Position numbers and translations under genes: made by a program. From assembly GCA_027314515.1 (NCBI GenBank), contig DAHVAR010000123.1:1-64000 (forward strand): a stretch of DNA of 64,000 nt, written 5' to 3'. Positions 41,408-49,837 of this stretch are shown piece by piece. The notes beneath the pieces are model-generated. The model was not told where the DNA came from. It saw only the letters and a program-made list of their open reading frames with translations, and did no database searches. The stretch is from Actinomycetota bacterium (lineage in GTDB: Bacteria; Actinomycetota; Actinomycetes; Streptosporangiales; Streptosporangiaceae). Numbering within the stretch: the first letter of the stretch is position 1; every line of letters begins with the position of its first letter.

Positions 41408-44400
41408 CTAGCCAGGCTCGGCGGGCAGGACGTGCACTTCCGCATGGCGGACCAGCCTGGCCAGCTCCCGGAGCACCGGGTACCGCCCGGCCGCCTGCGC
41501 CCTGCCCAGGACCAGCTCCGTTACCTGGCGCTGCGCTGCGTAGTGCGCCAGCGCGAGGGCCGGGGACGGCCCGGTCAGCGTGACGAACTCACCGCCCAGT
41601 TGCGCGGTCATGGCCGCGTAGCCGGCCAGCAGGCTGTCGTCCCCCGCGCCGGCGGGCCGGACCGTGGCGACCCGGAAATTCCCGTCAACCTGCGCGGCCA
41701 GTGCCGCCGAGCGCCGGATCAGCGACTCCATGCCGGGCCACGGCGCGGCGCACGCCAGGATCGACGGCTGCCAGTCCGAGCCCGCCGGCCCGCCCGCCGC
41801 AGCACCGAGCGCCCCCGGCGGGAGCGTCTCAGCCGCTCCCGCCTCGCCGGCGTAGGCAGCCAGCCGCCGCTCGCCGTGCTCGGCGACGATCCGGAACGCC
41901 CGCTCTCGCTCAGCTCGCAGCGTATCGGGCGCGAAGGTGCCCTCCAGCCCGAGCGCGACCTGCTCCGGCGGCACGATCAGGCCGCGCTTCACACGGTCGA
42001 TCAGGATCGACGGCGGAACGTCGACGAGCTCGATCTCGTCGGCCAGCGCGAGCAGCGCCGTCTCGTCGAGGAACACGGCGGACGCGCGATCCGGCGCGCC
42101 GCCGAGCTTGCCCAGCTGGACCGTGCCCACCACCGTGATGCCCGCTTCGGCCAGCCGCCTGGCGGCGACGAACCGGCGCTCCGCCGACGCCGTCCCGGCC
42201 GTCAGGTCGTCGACGCACGCCACCTCGGGCCGCCGCGCGAGCACCGCGGCGGTGTCCAGGGTGGCGCCGTCGCCGATCAGCTCCAGGTGCTCGAGTTCGG
42301 CGGTCACGTCCTCGCGATCCCGCGCGTCCACCGCGCCGACCACCACGTCGCTGCCACGCGACCTGCGCCGGCTGGCCTCTTCGAGCATCGCGGTCGTTGT
42401 CCCGCAGCCCGGCGCGTAGCCGAGATAGACCCTGATCGCGCCGCGGTGGCGTGCCTGCGCTCCGCCGCCACCAGGCTCGGCCGCCGGAGCTGACCCGGCC
42501 GCGGCCTCGATGTGCAGGTGCACGCGGGGCAGTTGCCCGGCCAGGCGCTCGAGCAGGGTGCCGCGCAGCCGCTCCATCAGCCCGGCGGGCGGGGCGGCGA
42601 GCACCAGGTGCCGGGCGTTCAGTTCCTGCACGGCAGAGATGATCGCGGTGCCGGGGTCCCGGCTCTCCCTGATCAGCACCGATGCGCCGGACGCCGTCGC
42701 GGCCGCCTCCACCCGCCCGGCGAGGGCCTCGCCGCCTGCCTGGCCCAGTAGCCGCTGGCCCAGTAGCTGCTGGCCAGGTCGCTGCTGACTCAGGGCCAGC
42801 ACGCAGCAGCGCGCGCCGCGCCTGCGAGCCAGCCGGACGCCCCGCTGGACAAGCGCTTCGACCTGGTCGGGCCGCCAGGCCACGACCAGTACGTCCTGCG
42901 GGCTGTGCTGGCGGGGCGCGCCGGGCGCGGAGACGCTGCTGGCGACCAGCCGCAGCCCGATCTCGCGCAGGGCGGCGAGCCTGGCCGGCTGGAACTCGGT
43001 CGCGAGCGCCGGCCCGACCTGATCCGGCGGGTAGATGTTGCCGTGCACGAGCCGCTTACGGAGCGCCTCGGGCGATGAGTCGACGAACTGCAGCGCGTCG
43101 ATGCCAGCGAGCACCTCGTCGGTGATCCGGCCCGGGGCCGGCCGGCCGGTGACGGCTGCGACGTCCTTCGCCACCCGCCCGACATCGGCCACGTCCGTCG
43201 TGCTGACCACGTGTATCCCGGCACTGCGCAGCGCTTCGATCGGCACGCAGTGCCGGCCGAGGTCGTCGATCAGCGCGACGGCGGGCTTACGGGCGAGCAC
43301 GGCCGCCAGGTCAAGCTGCCCGTCGGCAAGCGGCACGGTCTCCAGTCCGCCGAGCGCCTCGACCGTGTGCGGGCGGCCGCGGGTGTCGGCGAAGCCGATG
43401 ACAACGTCCTCGCCCTGGTCGCGCAGCGCGCGGCCTTCCTTGAGCATGGTGTACGTCGTGCCTGACCCCTGGGCGGCGCCCAGGTAGGCGGTCAGCGATC
43501 CCTTGCTGGCCGGACCGGGTGCCTCGGCGATCGTCGCGCCGATGCCCTGCTCCTCCCGCATGATCAGGCCACGGGCGGCGTCGTAGTCGTAAAGCTCGGC
43601 GTAGCGGCCCCAGTTCACCGCGACGTCGAGTTGCCGTGCCGCCTCCTCCTCGCCGAAGCTGGTGCGCAGGATGTCGGTGAAGAAACCGGCCGGCAGCGCG
43701 TCGTCCATGCTGCCGCGCAGGCTGCGGTAGATGGTCCGGACCAGTGGCGCATTCTCAAGCGACGCCCTCGCGAAGATCTCCTTGGAGTCCTGGATGCTCG
43801 CGCCGGCGAATACCCGCCCGTTCCCGGTGAGCTCGAGCCGGTCGTCGCGCAGCGCGGCGAAGCTCAGCAGGACGAGGGCGTCCACCAGCGGCAGCAGGTC
43901 GTCCACCTCGAGGCCGAGGCTGTCGGCGAGGTCCGCGAGGTCCGCCGCGCCGCCGTGCCGGGCGAGGAGGATCTCGGCCAGGCCGGACAGCCCGTCAACC
44001 GTCGCCTGCGGGAGCGGGGTGTCGCTGACCGTGCCAGCCGGCTTGGCCGCCCGCCGCTCGTCTGGCGCCGGCCGCCTGGTCATCATCCGGTAGATCTGGT
44101 CAACGAGCTCATCGAAGTCAGGCGTCCGCCGGCGGCGCGGCCGCGGCAGCGGGTTGGGCATGTCGGACATGATGCGACCGGGGTTGGTGCCGAGCACCAG
44201 GATCCGGTCAGCGAGGAGCACCGCCTCTTCGATGTTGTGCGTGACCATGACGATGGTCTTCGTCGGGAACCTGTGCCCTTCCCACAGCTCCAGCAGCTCA
44301 CCGCGAAGGTTCTCCGAGGTCAGCACGTCGAGCGCGCTGAACGGCTCGTCCATCAGCAGCGCCGCCGGCTCGACCACCAGCGCCCGCGCGAAGCCCACGC

Positions 44401-44878
44401 GCTGCCGCATGCCACCGGACAGCTCCTTGGGATAGGCCGACTCGTAGCCGTCGAGGCCGACGATGTCGATCGCGCGCAGCGCCCGCTCGGCCCGCTGGCC
44501 GGCCGCCACGCCGCGGGCCTCCAGGCCGAGTTCGACATTCTGCTGCACGGTCAGCCACGGCATCAGCGCGAAGGTCTGGAAGACCATCGCGGTTTCCCGG
44601 TTCGTGCCGGTGAGCCGCCGGCCGCGGAACCGCACCTCGCCCTCGGTGGGCGCGATCAGCCCCGCGATGCAGCGCAGCAGGGTGGACTTGCCGCTGCCGC
44701 TGCGGCCGAGAAGGGCGACGAACTCGCCCTCGGTCACCTCGAGGTTGATGTCGTCCAGTACCGGCAGCGGCCGGCCGCCCGGTCCGGCGAACGACTTGCT
44801 CAGCGACCGCACGCTGATCAGCGGCGTGGCCCGTGCCGGTTCCGCGAGGACCGTCCGGGAGGAAGCCGGCCCGGTCAT
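41408..44878 (-). CDS. ABC ATPase fused to two KdpD-N/USP-like modules
   Basis: 1156-residue cytoplasmic ATPase. Residues 20-250 are an ABC domain of the NitT/TauT type with intact Walker A (G58-RSGSGKS-T66), signature LSGGM (153-157) and Walker B LLMDEP (174-179). About 290-435 matches the AAA-associated C-terminal domain. Two modules resembling the KdpD sensor N-terminus plus a universal-stress domain follow: 461-645 with USP 661-795, and 815-1010 with USP 1036-1153. The KdpD-like P-loops read GAAQGSGTT (467-475) and GYAPGCGTT (820-828), so the catalytic Lys is Thr in both. The ATG overlaps the permease stop. No kinase domain follows. KdpD USP domains bind cyclic di-AMP, so a sensory role is inferred. 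Confidence 0.9.
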   Translation of the reverse strand: MTGPASSRTVLAEPARATPLISVRSLSKSFAGPGGRPLPVLDDINLEVTEGEFVALLGRSGSGKSTLLRCIAGLIAPTEGEVRFRGRRLTGTNRETAMVFQTFALMPWLTVQQNVELGLEARGVAAGQRAERALRAIDIVGLDGYESAYPKELSGGMRQRVGFARALVVEPAALLMDEPFSALDVLTSENLRGELLELWEGHRFPTKTIVMVTHNIEEAVLLADRILVLGTNPGRIMSDMPNPLPRPRRRRTPDFDELVDQIYRMMTRRPAPDERRAAKPAGTVSDTPLPQATVDGLSGLAEILLARHGGAADLADLADSLGLEVDDLLPLVDALVLLSFAALRDDRLELTGNGRVFAGASIQDSKEIFARASLENAPLVRTIYRSLRGSMDDALPAGFFTDILRTSFGEEEAARQLDVAVNWGRYAELYDYDAARGLIMREEQGIGATIAEAPGPASKGSLTAYLGAAQGSGTTYTMLKEGRALRDQGEDVVIGFADTRGRPHTVEALGGLETVPLADGQLDLAAVLARKPAVALIDDLGRHCVPIEALRSAGIHVVSTTDVADVGRVAKDVAAVTGRPAPGRITDEVLAGIDALQFVDSSPEALRKRLVHGNIYPPDQVGPALATEFQPARLAALREIGLRLVASSVSAPGAPRQHSPQDVLVVAWRPDQVEALVQRGVRLARRRGARCCVLALSQQRPGQQLLGQRLLGQAGGEALAGRVEAAATASGASVLIRESRDPGTAIISAVQELNARHLVLAAPPAGLMERLRGTLLERLAGQLPRVHLHIEAAAGSAPAAEPGGGGAQARHRGAIRVYLGYAPGCGTTTAMLEEASRRRSRGSDVVVGAVDARDREDVTAELEHLELIGDGATLDTAAVLARRPEVACVDDLTAGTASAERRFVAARRLAEAGITVVGTVQLGKLGGAPDRASAVFLDETALLALADEIELVDVPPSILIDRVKRGLIVPPEQVALGLEGTFAPDTLRAERERAFRIVAEHGERRLAAYAGEAGAAETLPPGALGAAAGGPAGSDWQPSILACAAPWPGMESLIRRSAALAAQVDGNFRVATVRPAGAGDDSLLAGYAAMTAQLGGEFVTLTGPSPALALAHYAAQRQVTELVLGRAQAAGRYPVLRELARLVRHAEVHVLPAEPG
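42740..42784. repeat. 15-base tandem repeat in the first USP-like domain
   Basis: Three 15-base units (42740-42754, 42755-42769 and a diverged 42770-42784) encoding a repeated LLGQ-type stretch within the first USP-like domain of the ABC fusion protein. Confidence 0.8.
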
Positions 44879-46617
44879 GCCAGCGCGAATTTCGTCTCGG
44901 CCAGCATGTACATCCTGCGCCAGAGCAGCGCGTTCAGGCCGGTGACGTAGATGGCCATCACCAGCAGCCCGGCGAACAGCTCGGGCAGGTGACCGGTGTT
45001 CAGCGCGATGAAGCTGCCCAGCCCCCTGGCGACGAGCTGCTGATGGTTGTAGCTGACGATCTCGGCCACGATCGTGGCGTTCCATGCGCCGCCGGCCGCG
45101 GTGATGGCGCCGGTCACGTAGGCCGGGAAGATGGCGGGCAGCACCAGCCGCCGCCATCGGTGCCGTCCGCGCACGCCCAGGTTGTCCATCGCTTCTTTCA
45201 GGTCAGAGGGGACCGCGCTCGCCCCGGCGATCACATTGAACAGGACGTACCACTGCGTGCCCAGGGCCATCAGCACGATCGAACCGAAGTTCAGGCTGAT
45301 GCCGAGGTCCAGGAAGATAACGATGGCGAACGGGAAGATGAAATTCGCCGGGAAGCTGGCAAGTACCTGCACGATCGGCTGCATGAACTGGGCGACCCGC
45401 GGGTTGAAGCCGATCCATACCCCGACCGGAACCCAGATCAGCGACGACACCGTCACGACGATTACCACGCGCAGGAAGGTCAGGAAGCCGTCGGCGAAGG
45501 CGGTCCCGAATACTGCCAGGCCGCTGCTGCCGGTCGCGATGTAGGCCAGCATGCTGTACAGGCCGTAACCGAGGGCCACGCTGACCGCGACCGTGAATGC
45601 CACGTCGGCCGCCCGGCGGCGGGACGCGCTGCCGGCCAGGCTCTGGTCCTCGATGCCGGTGGCCCTGGCCATGAGAGCGTTGACCGGCTCGGCCAGCGTT
45701 CGCCGGCCGCGTCCGAGGACGGCCGGCCAGCTGGACCGGCGCAGCGCGTCGAGCACAAGCGACGTGGCCCGCGGGCCGGCCTGCGACTGCTCGACCCGGA
45801 ATTTCTCCACGTAAGCGACCAGCGGCCGCCAGAAGAAGAAGTTGACCACCAGGATTATGACGATCATGGTGAGGATGCCCCACACCACGGCGTCGAGCCT
45901 GCCCTCCCGCTCCGCGACTCCGACGTAGGAGCCAACCCCGGGCAGCGTGTATCTCCGGTCGCCCACCGTGATCAGCTCGGACGCGGTCAGGAAGAACCAG
46001 CTGCCGCCGAAGCTCATCATCCCGTTCCAGACCAGGCCGATCGCGCCGCCGGGCACGTCCACCGTCCAGAACCGCTTCCACCGGGAGAGCCCCATCAGCT
46101 TGCTGGCCTCGTCGAATTCGCCCGGCTGGCTGATCAGCGAATGGTAGAAGGAAAACGTAATGTTCCACGCTTGCGAGGTGAATACAGCAAATATCGCCGC
46201 GCACTCCAGCCCGATCTCGGATCCTGGGAAGAGCGCGACGAAGAAGGTGACTGTCACCGCCAGGAAGCCCAGCACCGGGACGGACTGCAGGATGTCCAGC
46301 GCCGGGATCAGCACGCGCCGCCAGCGCCTGCTGCGCGCCGCCAGGTACGCGTAGCCCAGGCTGAAGGCGTAGGCGAAGACCAACGCGATGAACATGCGCA
46401 GCAGGCTGCGAGCCGCGTAATAGGGCAGGTTCGCCGGCGCGAGGCTGATGGTCGCAGCATGCCGAACCGGGGCCCTTGCCCCGGCGCCGACCCGTACCGC
46501 CGCGTAAATCAGCAGCAGCACGCCGATGCCGATGGTTAGGTCGAGCGGCCGGAATCTCAGCCTGTCGAGCGTCTCCCGGCTCGGGAAGGTAGGGGTCACC
46601 GCCACGAGACCAATCAT
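44875..46617 (-). CDS. ABC transporter permease, two fused BPD domains
   Basis: 580-residue membrane protein with about 12 helices, made of two binding-protein-dependent permease domains in one chain. EAA loops are visible in both halves: EASKLMGLSRWKRFWTVDVP and EAMDNLGVRGRHRWRRLVLP. Similar to fused NitT/TauT-like permeases. The ATG at 46617 (MIGLVAVTPTFP) is chosen since longer readings are Arg-rich and approach the ACP gene. Its stop overlaps the ATPase start by four bases (ATGA). No substrate-binding protein is nearby, so the direction and substrate of transport are open. Confidence 0.9.
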   Translation of the reverse strand: MIGLVAVTPTFPSRETLDRLRFRPLDLTIGIGVLLLIYAAVRVGAGARAPVRHAATISLAPANLPYYAARSLLRMFIALVFAYAFSLGYAYLAARSRRWRRVLIPALDILQSVPVLGFLAVTVTFFVALFPGSEIGLECAAIFAVFTSQAWNITFSFYHSLISQPGEFDEASKLMGLSRWKRFWTVDVPGGAIGLVWNGMMSFGGSWFFLTASELITVGDRRYTLPGVGSYVGVAEREGRLDAVVWGILTMIVIILVVNFFFWRPLVAYVEKFRVEQSQAGPRATSLVLDALRRSSWPAVLGRGRRTLAEPVNALMARATGIEDQSLAGSASRRRAADVAFTVAVSVALGYGLYSMLAYIATGSSGLAVFGTAFADGFLTFLRVVIVVTVSSLIWVPVGVWIGFNPRVAQFMQPIVQVLASFPANFIFPFAIVIFLDLGISLNFGSIVLMALGTQWYVLFNVIAGASAVPSDLKEAMDNLGVRGRHRWRRLVLPAIFPAYVTGAITAAGGAWNATIVAEIVSYNHQQLVARGLGSFIALNTGHLPELFAGLLVMAIYVTGLNALLWRRMYMLAETKFALA

Positions 46618-46693
46618 GCAGGCCTTGCGGCTCGCGCGCGGGCTGCGCCCCGGCCGGCCGGCGGCGGCGAGGCCAGCGGCTTGAGGCCAGCGG

Positions 46694-46966
46694 CTATGAG
46701 GCGCCCTGGCACCGGGCCGCGATGAACGCCGCGAGCGTGCCAAGCGTTTCCAGCGCGTCCAGGTTGAGGTCCTCGGCAGCGACGTCCACCCCGTACCGGC
46801 GCTGCACCTGCCGGATCAGCAGCGTGCCGGCCAGTGAGTCGAGGCCGACGCCGGCCCCGAAGAGGCGCACCCCGTCCGGCGCGCCCAGCAACTCCGGACG
46901 CCCGGTCACCTGCGCGAGCATCCCGCGCAGCTCGTCAGCGACCGCGCTGACCTGCTCGGTGCTCAC
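46694..46966 (-). CDS. acyl carrier protein
   Basis: 90-residue stand-alone carrier protein. The phosphopantetheine attachment site is S44 in GVGLDSLAG, followed by the helix LLIRQVQRRYGVDV. Its GTG start overlaps the FkbH-like stop (GTGA), tying the two together. In known systems an FkbH enzyme loads a three-carbon glyceryl or lactyl unit onto such a discrete ACP. The permease gene begins 77 bases downstream. Confidence 0.9.
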   Translation of the reverse strand: MSTEQVSAVADELRGMLAQVTGRPELLGAPDGVRLFGAGVGLDSLAGTLLIRQVQRRYGVDVAAEDLNLDALETLGTLAAFIAARCQGAS

Positions 46967-48027
46967 TCGACGGTCACCCAGTCCGGCAGCCACGGCAACT
47001 CGCCGGTCAGCGACCTGGAGAAGACCGCGCGGCCATCCGCTGCCACGCTGGCCGGCTCGGCCCGCAGCCCGGCAGTGGCGAGCGCCAGCCGCATGGGCAC
47101 GTTGCGCTCGCTGACCAGGCACGGAATCCGCAGTTCGGCGGCCCCGTCCGCGACGGCTGACCGGCACAGCCAGGCCAGCAGCGCATCCAGCACCCCCCGG
47201 CCGAGCGCACGGCACGACATCATGATCAACGGCACGGTCACCGCCACGGACACGGCGGGAACGGGCGCTGCCAGCCCGCCGCTGGCACCGTTCCCGGTGG
47301 TAATCGCGGCGCCGACGAGGCCATCGTCGCCGAAGTCGTCCGCCAGCCGCACAGTGATCACGGTGTACTCAGGCGCGGCGAGCAGGCCGGCCAGATCGGC
47401 CTGCGTCAGCGGCCGGCCAGCGGAGTTGAGCTGATGGGTGCGGATCGATAGCTCATGCAGCCGGGGCAGGTCACCCGGCCCGGCCGGGCCGATGGTGATC
47501 CTGGTGCCGGCCTGCCGCAGGAAGTCGTCACGGCTCCTGCCGAACTGCGCCGCGGCAGCCTGGCGGTGGCGGCGCTCGGCGTACAGCTGGCTACGGCGGC
47601 GCGCCTCGGCCGTGATCACCGCCGGGCTGAACTGCGGCCAGTCCGGCGCTTCCGCGGCCTCGTCCGGGGTCAGCACCAGGACGTCAGGCAGCCGGGCGGC
47701 TACCTCGGCCCGCTCGAGCATGTCGTCGTCGACGAACGCGATCGCGTCCGGCGCCAGGCTCAGGCCGGCCGCGATCCGGGCGATCGCGTCGGCCTTGCTC
47801 TCCCAGCCGCACTCCACCGCGGCGAAGTCCGCGCCGGTCTGCTGCCGCACGTAGGCAGCGGCGGCCGGCGGGTTGCGGCTGGCCAGGGCGTTCAGGATGC
47901 CGCGCGCGGCGAGCTGGTGCAGCACGCCGGTCAGCTGCCGGTCGGCGGCCGGCGGCTCAGCGCCGGATTCCAGGTAGACGCCGGCCAGCAGGGTGTTGTC
48001 GATATCCCAGACCACGCACTTGATCAC
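46963..48027 (-). CDS. FkbH-like HAD-IIIC glyceryl transferase/phosphatase
   Basis: 354-residue protein. The N-terminal HAD domain has the nucleophile motif VVWDIDNTLLAG (D8, D10). LASRNPP and AFVDDDMLERAEV give the other HAD motifs. The C-terminal half is GNAT-like with SIRTHQLNSAGRPLT, the signature that marks FkbH proteins. FkbH enzymes dephosphorylate 1,3-bisphosphoglycerate and place the glyceryl unit on an ACP; the adjacent ACP fits. GTG start overlaps the preceding GNAT stop. No FkbG/FkbI oxidoreductases or polyketide synthase are present, so the ACP-bound unit must have another fate. Confidence 0.9.
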   Translation of the reverse strand: MIKCVVWDIDNTLLAGVYLESGAEPPAADRQLTGVLHQLAARGILNALASRNPPAAAAYVRQQTGADFAAVECGWESKADAIARIAAGLSLAPDAIAFVDDDMLERAEVAARLPDVLVLTPDEAAEAPDWPQFSPAVITAEARRRSQLYAERRHRQAAAAQFGRSRDDFLRQAGTRITIGPAGPGDLPRLHELSIRTHQLNSAGRPLTQADLAGLLAAPEYTVITVRLADDFGDDGLVGAAITTGNGASGGLAAPVPAVSVAVTVPLIMMSCRALGRGVLDALLAWLCRSAVADGAAELRIPCLVSERNVPMRLALATAGLRAEPASVAADGRAVFSRSLTGELPWLPDWVTVE

Positions 48028-48551
48028 GAACCGGCCCTGCGTTCCATGGTCAGGTGCGTGGCGGTGAAGCCGAACTTCCGGTACAGCGCGCGCATGCCGA
48101 GATTGCCCGCGTGGACCTTGCCGGTGAGCTGCCCCATCTGGTGCTCGTCAGCCGCCGCGAGGACGGCCCCCATCAACAGCTCCGCGATCCGGCTGCGGTC
48201 CGGCACGTCCGACACCGCAAGCGACCGGAAGTTGCCGTACCGCTCACCGGTCAGCGAGTTGGTGCGCGCGGACAGCCAGGCCCAGCCGAGCGGGCTGCCC
48301 GGCTGCTGCCTCGCTGCGGCGACCAGGGTGATCTCGCCGGGCTTGCCGAGGGCGCCGGCGATGCGCTTGCGGTGCAGCGCGGGATCGGTGATGGCCTCCG
48401 CCGCGAACGAGACCACGGCGATCTCGATCTCGTACCTGACCAGGGCTTCGATGTCGTCCTGTCTGGCCGGCCGCACCAGGTAGTCCGGGTCGGACGTTAT
48501 CGCGGCACCGCCGTCCCTGGCCGCGCCGGAATTCATCACGGCGGGGCTCAT
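48024..48551 (-). CDS. GNAT acetyltransferase in polyamine/FkbH cluster
   Basis: 175-residue GNAT protein. Conserved parts: YLVRPARQDDIEALVRYEIE at the start, FRSLAVSDVPDRSRIAELL for acetyl-CoA contact, and GKVHAGNLGMRALYRKFGF near the end. The ATG at 48551 overlaps the bpsA stop as ATGA; its own stop overlaps the FkbH-like start. In this setting it could acylate a polyamine, or move a group from the adjacent carrier protein to an amine. That is inference from position. Confidence 0.83.
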   Translation of the reverse strand: MSPAVMNSGAARDGGAAITSDPDYLVRPARQDDIEALVRYEIEIAVVSFAAEAITDPALHRKRIAGALGKPGEITLVAAARQQPGSPLGWAWLSARTNSLTGERYGNFRSLAVSDVPDRSRIAELLMGAVLAAADEHQMGQLTGKVHAGNLGMRALYRKFGFTATHLTMERRAGS

Positions 48552-49738
48552 CGCGGCACCGGCGGGCTCGCTGGCCGCCGCGTCAGCGGCATCGGCCGGA
48601 AGACCTGGCCGCCGCACTCCGGGCAGCCGGCTGCCTGCAGCACGGCGATCTGCGGCCAGCGGCCGCCCGGCCCGACCTGCTGCACGGCCTTGCAGCGCGC
48701 GCAGCGGTACGGCCGGCTGGCCACTGACCTGTTGTCAGCGGTGTACAGCGGCCCGTCGTACTCGCCGGCGATGAGCGGGCTGGCTCCGGCCGCTGTCCGC
48801 AGGTGATACAGGTTGCTCGTGCCGGCCAGCACTCCGGCACCCAGGTAGGAGTTGAAGCCGGCCGTCGCCGACCGCAGGACCAGGCCCATCTCGGTCATGG
48901 CACGCTGCACCGCGAGCGTCTCCTCGGGCCGCCGGGCACCGAAGGAGAGGAACACGTGCCGGCCAGGCAGCGGGGCCAGCCCGGCCACCGCCCGGCTGAG
49001 GAACAGCTCCGCCCCGGCGACCGTGTACGGCGGGTCGGTCATCGCCACGTCGAACGAGCCGGCCAGCGACGCAGGCAGCGGCTTGCGCAGATCGGCCTGG
49101 ACCAGCTCGACGGGCAGCCCGGTGCTCCCGGTCTGCTCGCCGATCCAGTCCAGCACGTCCGCGTCGGCGTCCACAACGGTCAGCCGGCGGATCAGCCCCG
49201 GATTGCCGGCCCAGTGGGCGAAATGCGCCAGCGCGACCGAGATCAGGTCGTCGTCGCCGAGCAGCAGGATTCGCTGTCCGGCCAGCGCGTGCGCCGCCTG
49301 CAGCCGAAGGACCCGGCCGAGCTTGGTGGCCACCGTGCAGTGCGTCTGGTCCAGCTCGGTCTTGGCACCGGGCGCCCCGTCGGCGGCCTGCTGCAGCGTC
49401 ATGGCGAGCCCGGCGAGCTCCGGCGGGACGACCACGCCCCGCCCGCCGCACTCCGGGCAGGTCACCGGCAGGCCGGCCGGGCCGGCCGCGGCTGCCGCCG
49501 CCGACCGGCCGGCCGCGGTCATGCGGACCGGCCGCTGGGTATCCAGCACGCCGTGCCGGCGCAGCTCGTTGCATGCCGCGGCGACAATGGGCACCGGGAG
49601 CTCGGCCAGCCGGGCAATCTCGCGCACTGCCGCCGGCTCGGCGTCGAGCACGGCCGCCAGGATGTCGCGGATACCTGATTCGCCCTCAGCCAGGCCGACC
49701 GCTGCCGCGACCTCGGCCACGACCTTGTCCATATCCAT
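48548..49738 (-). CDS. bpsA: branched-chain polyamine synthase BpsA
   Basis: Aminopropyltransferase of the BpsA family, which adds aminopropyl groups to the central nitrogen of spermidine to give N4-bis(aminopropyl)spermidine. 396 residues. An N-terminal winged-helix region (about 35-80) is followed by CPECGG (C94, C97), then a methyltransferase-like fold with GDDDL (161-165) and DPPY (235-238), the acidic loops that bind the amine. A C-terminal zinc ribbon has C346/C349 and C372/C375. The ATG at 49738 faces speD across a 99-base divergent region. The enzyme uses decarboxylated SAM, which the neighbour would supply. Confidence 0.88.
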   Translation of the reverse strand: MDMDKVVAEVAAAVGLAEGESGIRDILAAVLDAEPAAVREIARLAELPVPIVAAACNELRRHGVLDTQRPVRMTAAGRSAAAAAAGPAGLPVTCPECGGRGVVVPPELAGLAMTLQQAADGAPGAKTELDQTHCTVATKLGRVLRLQAAHALAGQRILLLGDDDLISVALAHFAHWAGNPGLIRRLTVVDADADVLDWIGEQTGSTGLPVELVQADLRKPLPASLAGSFDVAMTDPPYTVAGAELFLSRAVAGLAPLPGRHVFLSFGARRPEETLAVQRAMTEMGLVLRSATAGFNSYLGAGVLAGTSNLYHLRTAAGASPLIAGEYDGPLYTADNRSVASRPYRCARCKAVQQVGPGGRWPQIAVLQAAGCPECGGQVFRPMPLTRRPASPPVPR

Positions 49739-49837
49739 CTGTTGCGTGTTCCCACTGCAGGATTTACTAGGCCGACGATAGTCGCCGAGCCTGTCCGTCC
49801 GGGCAGGCCAGCGGGCCGTACGGTATCCTCGCACATC
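49739..49837. promoter_or_regulatory. divergent promoter region between bpsA and speD
   Basis: 99 bases that must drive both genes. On the plus strand a -10-like TATCCT (49824-49829) lies eight bases before the speD ATG and there is no ribosome site, suggesting a leaderless speD message. On the minus strand a TAGTAAAT stretch precedes bpsA. Confidence 0.45.

Noticed and set aside
41408-44878. A true KdpD sensor kinase
   Set aside because: Only the N-terminal sensor modules are seen; no histidine-kinase dimerisation or ATPase domain, and no kdpE or kdpFABC nearby.
41432-44950. Long plus-strand frames opposite the ABC fusion gene
   Set aside because: The minus-strand reading carries Walker, signature and KdpD-like motifs; plus-strand readings are Arg/Pro/Gln-rich only.
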